This document shows, piece by piece, positions 1 through 5,477 of a stretch of 5,477 nucleotides of DNA. The position numbers and the translations under genes are program-made. The stretch covers positions 1-5,477 of the forward strand of contig CAMPGG010000235.1 in the NCBI GenBank assembly GCA_946885335.1, read 5' to 3'. This stretch comes from an uncultured Chitinophagaceae bacterium (GTDB lineage: Bacteria > Bacteroidota > Bacteroidia > Chitinophagales > Chitinophagaceae). A model generated the notes under the pieces. It saw only the letters and a list, made by a program, of their open reading frames with translations, was not told the DNA's origin and did no database searches. The first letter of the stretch is position 1. Every line of letters begins with the position of its first letter.

Positions 1-3000
1 TCCGAAAAAGTAGCATTGCCTTCTACATTATCCGCAAACCTGATCAGTGTAAAAACGGGTGATGAACTGGATGTGGATGCGCTTTTAGTCAGGCTGGTTG
101 ACTATGGATTTAAAAGAACTGATTTTGTATACGAGCCGGGCCAGTTTGCTATTCGCGGCGGTATACTGGATATTTATTCTTTCGGTAATGAAAAACCTTA
201 CCGCTTAGAACTTTTTGGCAATGAAGTCGATTCCATTCGCATTGTTGATCCCGAATCGCAGTTAAGTGAACGACGGTTGCTTGAAGTTTCCATTATCCCG
301 AATATGGGGAATGCAAAAGGTGATGAGGCCGTTGAAACGGAACGGGTTTCTATACTGGATTTTCTGCCTGCAAATTCAATTGTCTGGATGCAGGACGAGG
401 ATCTTTGTCTTGAAAAACTGGAACAGGTTGATGATGATCTTCAACTCTATTTAAAATCAATGGAAGATGGACGTATTACCATTGAAACAGATGAAGACAA
501 CGAAAAATATATTCCGACAGCCGAAAATTTTTTATCTGCCAATAATTTTAAACAAGGATTATCTCAAAGGCACCTGGTGGAATTTGGTCCGCGACCTTCA
601 GAATCATCCCACCATCTTGAAATCATTTTTCAAACCAAAGAACAACCGGCATTCAACCGGCAGTTTGAATTACTGATCAACGATCTGAAAAAATGGGAAG
701 AGAAAAAATTTCAACTTTATCTTTTTGCCGAAAATCCCCGGCAGCTGGAAAGATTGCACAGCATATTTGAGGACCTGGGTGCAAACATTCATTTCACCCC
801 ATTGGCTACGGCTATACATGAAGGTTTTATTGATGAAGACCTCAAAATAGTTTGTTATACGGATCACCAGATATTTCAACGCTATCATAAATACCGCATT
901 AAGCAGGCTTATAATAAAAATAAGGCGCTGACCATGCGAACCTTGCGGGAACTGCAACCGGGTGATTATGTAACGCATATTGATCATGGGGTAGGTACAT
1001 TCAGCGGACTGCAAAAAATAGAAGTGAACGGTCGGCTACAGGAGGCCGTTAGGATCTTGTATAAAGACAGTGACATACTTTATGTCAATATCAATTCCCT
1101 GCATAAGATATCTAAGTTTTCAGGTAAAGAAGGATCGGTGCCGAAGGTGAATAAGTTGGGCAGCGATGTGTGGAATAAGCTGAAAGAAAAAACAAAAACC
1201 AAAGTAAAGGAAATAGCCTTCGACCTGATTCAGTTATATGCGGAAAGGAAGGCGCAAAAAGGATTTCAGCATGCACCGGATAATTACATGCAAACAGAAC
1301 TGGAAGCTTCTTTTATTTATGATGATACGCCGGATCAAAGCAAGGCTACGGCCGATGTAAAAAAAGATATGGAAGCGCCTTCACCCATGGATCGTTTGGT
1401 TTGTGGTGATGTAGGTTTTGGAAAAACGGAAATTGCCATTCGTGCCGCATTCAAAACGGTTGTGGATGGCAAGCAGGCGGCCGTTTTGGTACCAACAACC
1501 ATTCTTGCTTTTCAGCATTATAAAACTTTCAGTGATCGTTTAAGCGATTTCCCTGTTACGGTTGAATTTGTCAATCGTTTTAAATCAGCCAAAGAAAAAA
1601 AAGAAGTATTTAAAAAACTGGAAGAAGGTAAAATTGATATTATCATTGGTACGCATGCCTTATTGGGTAAGGATGTAAAATACAAGGACCTCGGTTTACT
1701 GATCATAGACGAAGAACAAAAATTTGGCGTGGCACACAAGGAAAAAATAAAAACCATGCGTACTACGGTAGATTGTTTAACACTAACGGCAACGCCTATC
1801 CCAAGAACATTGCAGTTCAGCCTTATGGGTGCCCGTGACCTGAGCATCATCAATACGCCGCCACCCAACCGGCAGCCTATTCAAACAGAAGTGCATGTTT
1901 TCAACCAGGATTTTATCCGCGATGCCATTTATTTTGAAGCTGAAAGAGGCGGACAGGTTTTCTTCATACACAATCGCATACAGGGGCTTGCAGAAATGAC
2001 CGGTATTATCCAGGGGCTTTGTCCTGACCTGAGTATCGGTTATGCACATGGGCAAATGGAAGGGCATGAATTGGAGAAGCATATCCTGGATTTCATCGAT
2101 CGTAAATATGATGTATTGGTTTGTACCAACATTGTTGAAAGCGGCGTGGATATTCCGAATGTAAACACCATCATCGTAAACAATGCGCATCATTTTGGTT
2201 TGAGTGATCTTCACCAGTTAAGAGGACGGGTGGGCAGGAGTAATAAAAAAGCGTTTTGTTATTTATTATCGCCGCCTATGCGCACCCTGCCCAATGACAG
2301 TCGCAAACGTTTACAAACACTGGAACAACACAGTGAACTGGGCAGCGGTTTCCAAATCGCCATGAGGGATCTTGATATTCGCGGGGCCGGTAATATGCTG
2401 GGCGGCGAACAAAGTGGTTTTATGGCAGATATCGGTTTTGACACTTACCAGAAAATATTGAATGAAGCCATTCGTGAATTAAAACGCAGCAAGTTTAAAG
2501 ATCTCTTCAAAGAAGAAATTTCTAAACAGGATGATTATGTAACGGATTGTACCATCGATACGGACCAGGAAATACTGATCCCTGACGATTATGTGGAATC
2601 CATTACAGAAAGATTGTCTTTATACCAGCGCCTGGATAATTGCGATACCGAACAGGAACTCCAGGAATTTCATGCAGAGTTAGCCGATCGTTTTGGTCCT
2701 GTTCCAAAGCAGGTTGAAGATTTATTTACAACTGTGCGTTGCCGTAGGCTGGCTGTTGAATTAGGTTTTGAAAAGATGTTGTTGAAAGATGCTGTATTAA
2801 AATGTTTCTTTATTAATCGCCCCGATTCACCCTATTTTGAATCGGATATTTTCAAGGAACTGCTGTCTTTTATACAAACAGGAACCAATAAGGCAAAATT
2901 GAAACAGGCCGGCAAACTGTTCCTGCTGGTGGTTACTCCCATTCCTTCCATGGAAGAAATGCACCGCTTTCTTTCCCAGGTTCATAAAGCGGTTATAAAA

Positions 3001-3030
3001 CATCCTGCCGTTTCTAACGTTATGGAGTAG
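1..3030 (+). CDS. mfd: Transcription-repair coupling factor Mfd (5' end outside window)
   Basis: Mfd is a cytoplasmic dsDNA translocase that binds RNA polymerase stalled at a lesion, pushes it off and recruits UvrA to start nucleotide excision repair. The frame is open from base 1, so the 1009 visible residues lack about 100-115 N-terminal ones compared with the usual 1100-1150; the TTG at 16 is not the real start. Visible order (residues counted from base 1): the UvrB-like module, residues 1 to about 215, with Arg52, Arg68 and Phe72 matching the spacing of the UvrA-contacting residues of E. coli Mfd; a D3-like region, about 225-305; the RNA polymerase interaction domain, about 315-395, with GDYVTHIDHGVG; the RecG-like translocase with Walker A GDVGFGKT (Lys475), Walker B DEEQ (570-573), TATPIPRT (596-603) and QLRGRVGRS (739-747); then LGGEQSG and the C-terminal TRCF domain, about 855-950, with ILIPDDYV and DRFGPVP. 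No frameshift or missing motif was found. The stop is TAG at 3028-3030. Identification is secure by motif order and close similarity to the E. coli protein. Confidence 0.98.
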   Translation, partial: SEKVALPSTLSANLISVKTGDELDVDALLVRLVDYGFKRTDFVYEPGQFAIRGGILDIYSFGNEKPYRLELFGNEVDSIRIVDPESQLSERRLLEVSIIPNMGNAKGDEAVETERVSILDFLPANSIVWMQDEDLCLEKLEQVDDDLQLYLKSMEDGRITIETDEDNEKYIPTAENFLSANNFKQGLSQRHLVEFGPRPSESSHHLEIIFQTKEQPAFNRQFELLINDLKKWEEKKFQLYLFAENPRQLERLHSIFEDLGANIHFTPLATAIHEGFIDEDLKIVCYTDHQIFQRYHKYRIKQAYNKNKALTMRTLRELQPGDYVTHIDHGVGTFSGLQKIEVNGRLQEAVRILYKDSDILYVNINSLHKISKFSGKEGSVPKVNKLGSDVWNKLKEKTKTKVKEIAFDLIQLYAERKAQKGFQHAPDNYMQTELEASFIYDDTPDQSKATADVKKDMEAPSPMDRLVCGDVGFGKTEIAIRAAFKTVVDGKQAAVLVPTTILAFQHYKTFSDRLSDFPVTVEFVNRFKSAKEKKEVFKKLEEGKIDIIIGTHALLGKDVKYKDLGLLIIDEEQKFGVAHKEKIKTMRTTVDCLTLTATPIPRTLQFSLMGARDLSIINTPPPNRQPIQTEVHVFNQDFIRDAIYFEAERGGQVFFIHNRIQGLAEMTGIIQGLCPDLSIGYAHGQMEGHELEKHILDFIDRKYDVLVCTNIVESGVDIPNVNTIIVNNAHHFGLSDLHQLRGRVGRSNKKAFCYLLSPPMRTLPNDSRKRLQTLEQHSELGSGFQIAMRDLDIRGAGNMLGGEQSGFMADIGFDTYQKILNEAIRELKRSKFKDLFKEEISKQDDYVTDCTIDTDQEILIPDDYVESITERLSLYQRLDNCDTEQELQEFHAELADRFGPVPKQVEDLFTTVRCRRLAVELGFEKMLLKDAVLKCFFINRPDSPYFESDIFKELLSFIQTGTNKAKLKQAGKLFLLVVTPIPSMEEMHRFLSQVHKAVIKHPAVSNVME

Positions 3031-3042
3031 TTTTAAAATAAC

Positions 3043-3067
3043 CCGGTTTACGGTAGCCGGCATTTTT
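3043..3067 (+). terminator. Probable intrinsic terminator of mfd
   Basis: Bases 3043-3048 (CCGGTT) can pair with 3055-3060 (AGCCGG), giving four GC pairs, one G-T wobble and one A-T pair around a six-base loop. Two bases later comes a run of five T (3063-3067). The position, 12 bases after the mfd stop codon, suits a Rho-independent terminator. The stem is short, so termination may be only partial. This is read by eye, without a folding energy. Confidence 0.5.
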
Positions 3068-3077
3068 GTTATATTTA
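3047..3077 (+). promoter_or_regulatory. Weak candidate Bacteroidota-type promoter for the protease gene
   Basis: The Bacteroidota housekeeping promoter is roughly TTTG, a spacer of 19-21 bases, then TAnnTTTG. Here TTTA at 3047-3050 is followed by exactly 19 bases and then TATATTTA at 3070-3077, so each element differs from consensus at its last base only. Transcription would begin around 3081-3086, leaving a leader of only about 10 bases. The -33 element overlaps the candidate terminator hairpin. In AT-rich DNA such a match can occur by chance, so the call is tentative. Confidence 0.25.
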
Positions 3078-3093
3078 AAGCTGTATACCGCTT

Positions 3094-3156
3094 ATGAAAA
3101 TTCCTTTCCTTTCCTTGCTGGCACTGCATTTACTCCTTGCATTTACTTGTTTTGGC
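3094..3156 (+). other. Sec signal peptide of the protease (residues 1-21)
   Basis: The N-terminus has one Lys at position 2, then a strongly hydrophobic stretch from Ile3 to Phe20 rich in Leu. The most likely signal peptidase I site is after Cys19-Phe20-Gly21, before Gln22. Cleavage just before Gln is typical of exported Bacteroidota proteins. The Cys at 19 is not in a good lipobox (preceding residues are Ala-Phe-Thr), so a lipoprotein is unlikely. Confidence 0.85.
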
Positions 3157-5477
3157 CAGCCTGGACAAACCCACCCGCTTTTACTTAAATCCGGGACATT
3201 CTATCCCCGGGCAAATGTGGATGAACAAACCATTGACAGCATAAACCAAAATGGGACAAAATGGGATGAAAAAATCTTCATTTATATCCAGTTTAATCAA
3301 ACGCCTGGTGCAGGCGAAAGAAAGATTCTTTCAGCTGCGGGAATCGAGCTTTTAAATTACCTTCCAAAGAATACTTATTTAGCTGCTATTCACAACCGGC
3401 TTTCCCTGCAGGTATTGAAATCTGCCAAAGCTGTATCGATATTCCAACTTTCACCAGGTCAGAAAATGCACCCGGCTTTAGCGTCTGGTAATATTCCTCA
3501 ATGGGCACAGAAAGTAAATGGTATGGTTGATGTATGGGCAACCTTTCCAAAAACTTTTTCTTTTGAGCAGGTTCAAAATTTATTGCAACAAAAAAATATT
3601 GAAATACTCGACCGGCAATATGCCAGGTACCAGGTCATCGGTTTCAGGATTTCTAAAAAACGATTATTAGAAGTTGCTTCATTTTCATTTTTAGAATTTA
3701 TAGAACCTGTTCCACATCCTGATCAGCCATTAAATTTTAACAGCCATGCGTATTCAGCTTCCAGGGCATTGACGGCGAGTACAGGTTTGGGTGGAAAAGC
3801 ACTGGATGGCAAAGGCGTTGTGGTGGGTGTGGGTGATAATGCAAACATCATTTCGCATATAGATTTTAAAAACCGGGTGATAGACCGGGCCGCGGTTGCC
3901 AGCAATGAAACACATGGAAAACATGTGGCAGGTACAGTAGCCGGTGCAGGCATTCGGGAGGAAAAAAATAAAGGTTTTGCACCCGCAGCTACTATTATCA
4001 GCCAGACTTTCTCAGGCATCATCTCCAATTCACCGGCTTATGTGAAAGATCATAATATGGTGGTCACCAATAATTCTTATGGTGCGGTTACGGGTGACTG
4101 TGAGTATGCAGGTTCTTATGATATCATTTCCTATATCCTGGATCAACAGGCATTTGAAATGCCCAACCTGCAACATGTTTTTGCTGTGGGCAATGATGGA
4201 ACTGTATCCTGCAGTCCTTTTCCGCCCGGGTTTCAAACGGTTTTGGGTGGATTTCAATCGGCTAAAAATATTATCACTGTTGGTGGAATGAATTATAATA
4301 ATTCAAGTAAGGGCCCGGTTAAAGATGGTCGCTTAAAACCGGAGATCATGGTGCAGGGTGCAGGTATTGTTTCAACAGGAAATAACAACGGATATTTTAC
4401 CAGTACAGGAACCAGTAATGCGGCGCCTTCCGTAACAGGCGGATTGGCTTTATTGTACCAGCAATACCGGCAGCAAAATGGAAATACAGATCCAAAAAGT
4501 GGTTTGATGAAGGCATTGATCTGTAATGGTGGTGCTGATTTGGGAAATGCCGGTCCTGATTTTAGAAATGGTTATGGACTGATGAATTTGAATCGTTCCT
4601 CTGAAATGCTTGAAAAGGAACAATACTTCATTTCAACAGTAAACCAGGGCAATAATAATGTACATACCATTACTGGTGTTCCTGCAAATACGGCGCAAAT
4701 AAAAGTGATGCTTTACTGGCACGATCCTTCTGCTTCGGTATTGTCTGCACAATCACTGGTGAATGACCTTGATCTTACATTAACCACGCCTTCAGCTGCT
4801 GTGATTCATCCTAAAATTTTAGATAATACACCCACCAATGTGGAGAATATTGCCACAACAGGTGTCGACCATATCAACAATATGGAGCAGGTAGTGATCA
4901 ATGATCCTGAACCAGGCAATTATACAATTAAGATCAATGGAACGTCCATCAATCAAAATGCACAACAGGAATATTTTATTGTTTATGATATTATACCTGC
5001 TGGCACCAACATTAATTTTCCTTTTGGGGGCGAATCATTATTACCAGCCGAATCGGTACTCATTACCTGGGAAGATGCGTCTACAGTAGCAGCAACATAT
5101 ACCATAGAGATTTCAACGGATGATGGCAGCAACTGGACATCTTTTCAATCAAATGCTGGCGTAAGGCATTACCCATGGACCGTTCCAAATGTACCAACCG
5201 ATAAAGCACTGGTAAGAGTTACCAATAATACAACCGGAAGTCAAAGCAGCAGCCAGCCTTTTACTATTTTAGGCAGACCCACACTAACGCTTTCAACGGT
5301 TCAATGCGAAGGATATATTAATCTTAACTGGACGGCGGTACCTGGTGCCATGCAATACGAAGTGATGCGTTTGGATGGAACTGAAATGGTGAGTTCCCAT
5401 ATTTCACCCGGAGCCGGTTTATTAAATTATGCATTAAAAGGTTTATCCAAAGATTCTGTTTATTGGGTGAGTGTAAG
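3094..5477 (+). CDS. Secreted KP-43-like subtilisin family (S8) serine protease, 3' end outside window
   Basis: This is an exported endopeptidase whose natural substrate cannot be told from sequence. The first 794 codons are present and no stop is reached. The ATG at 3094 is the first possible start, because an in-frame TAA lies at 3076-3078; no Shine-Dalgarno sequence precedes it, as is usual in Bacteroidota. Order: signal peptide 1-21; propeptide about 22-215 with two I9-like units (60-122 and 144-206); catalytic domain about 216-505 with Asp248 in GVGDN, His274 in HGKHVAGT, oxyanion Asn367 in AVGNDG and Ser441 in GTSNAAPSVTG; a KP-43-type beta-barrel about 510-634 with LYWHDPSAS and LVNDLDLTL; an Ig-like domain about 635-727; and an FN3-like domain from about 729. 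Mature enzyme probably begins near Asn216-Ala219, by comparison with KP-43. Cys336 and Cys373 could form a disulfide. The missing C-terminus may hold a type IX secretion sorting domain; this is inference. The gene follows mfd after 63 bases and is probably transcribed separately. The family is secure; no gene symbol is justified. Confidence 0.95.
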   Translation, partial: MKIPFLSLLALHLLLAFTCFGQPGQTHPLLLKSGTFYPRANVDEQTIDSINQNGTKWDEKIFIYIQFNQTPGAGERKILSAAGIELLNYLPKNTYLAAIHNRLSLQVLKSAKAVSIFQLSPGQKMHPALASGNIPQWAQKVNGMVDVWATFPKTFSFEQVQNLLQQKNIEILDRQYARYQVIGFRISKKRLLEVASFSFLEFIEPVPHPDQPLNFNSHAYSASRALTASTGLGGKALDGKGVVVGVGDNANIISHIDFKNRVIDRAAVASNETHGKHVAGTVAGAGIREEKNKGFAPAATIISQTFSGIISNSPAYVKDHNMVVTNNSYGAVTGDCEYAGSYDIISYILDQQAFEMPNLQHVFAVGNDGTVSCSPFPPGFQTVLGGFQSAKNIITVGGMNYNNSSKGPVKDGRLKPEIMVQGAGIVSTGNNNGYFTSTGTSNAAPSVTGGLALLYQQYRQQNGNTDPKSGLMKALICNGGADLGNAGPDFRNGYGLMNLNRSSEMLEKEQYFISTVNQGNNNVHTITGVPANTAQIKVMLYWHDPSASVLSAQSLVNDLDLTLTTPSAAVIHPKILDNTPTNVENIATTGVDHINNMEQVVINDPEPGNYTIKINGTSINQNAQQEYFIVYDIIPAGTNINFPFGGESLLPAESVLITWEDASTVAATYTIEISTDDGSNWTSFQSNAGVRHYPWTVPNVPTDKALVRVTNNTTGSQSSSQPFTILGRPTLTLSTVQCEGYINLNWTAVPGAMQYEVMRLDGTEMVSSHISPGAGLLNYALKGLSKDSVYWVSV

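Noticed and set aside
16..18. TTG as the start codon of mfd
   Set aside because: The frame is open upstream to base 1, and the protein would lack about 110 residues of the UvrB-like module. The true start lies outside the window.
670..1014. Minus-strand open frame of 114 codons
   Set aside because: It is antisense to the Mfd D3/RNA polymerase interaction region and its translation has no recognisable domain.
1518..2214. Two overlapping minus-strand open frames (116 and 143 codons) opposite the mfd translocase region
   Set aside because: They lie fully antisense to strongly conserved Mfd motifs, and their translations show no recognisable domain. They are shadows of the coding strand.
3094..3156. 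Lipoprotein signal peptide with Cys19 as the lipid-bearing residue
   Set aside because: The residues before Cys (Ala-Phe-Thr) do not fit a lipobox, while Cys-Phe-Gly before Gln22 is a good signal peptidase I site.
3723..4257. Minus-strand open frames of 101 and 75 codons
   Set aside because: They are antisense to the S8 catalytic domain, whose triad and motifs are read cleanly on the plus strand.
1..5477. Mobile element, CRISPR array, tRNA or riboswitch
   Set aside because: Almost the whole window is two intact conserved coding regions. The single 63-base gap is too short for a tRNA, and no direct-repeat array or inverted-repeat pair was seen by eye.

Overview
The window looks like chromosomal DNA from a member of the Bacteroidota, most likely of the Chitinophagia/Sphingobacteriia type (for example Chitinophagaceae). 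The family level is an inference. The signs are moderate-to-low GC, no Shine-Dalgarno sequence before the second gene, a signal peptide ending just before Gln, and a secreted KP-43-like subtilase followed by Ig/FN3-like modules, an architecture common in that phylum. No plasmid, phage or insertion-sequence signature was seen.

Layout: positions 1-3030 (+) hold the mfd gene for the transcription-repair coupling factor. Its first roughly 100-115 codons lie upstream of the window, but the rest is intact, with all translocase motifs present. Positions 3031-3093 are a 63-bp intergenic gap. It contains a short GC-rich hairpin followed by a T-run (probable intrinsic terminator of mfd) and a weak candidate Bacteroidota-type promoter. 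Positions 3094-5477 (+) hold the first 794 codons of a large secreted serine protease, cut off by the end of the window. It has a signal peptide, a long propeptide that appears to contain two tandem I9-like units, an S8 catalytic domain with a complete Asp-His-Ser triad and oxyanion Asn, a KP-43-type beta-barrel, an Ig-like domain and the start of an FN3-like domain.

The two genes run in the same direction but show no functional link. Mfd acts in the cytoplasm, displacing stalled RNA polymerase and recruiting UvrA. The protease is exported, probably to the cell surface or medium and perhaps by the type IX secretion system, although the sorting domain that would show this is not in the window. 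The likely terminator and separate start signals suggest independent transcription. I found no convincing undescribed system. The most interesting points are the duplicated propeptide unit and the shortened Asp-to-His segment of the protease.
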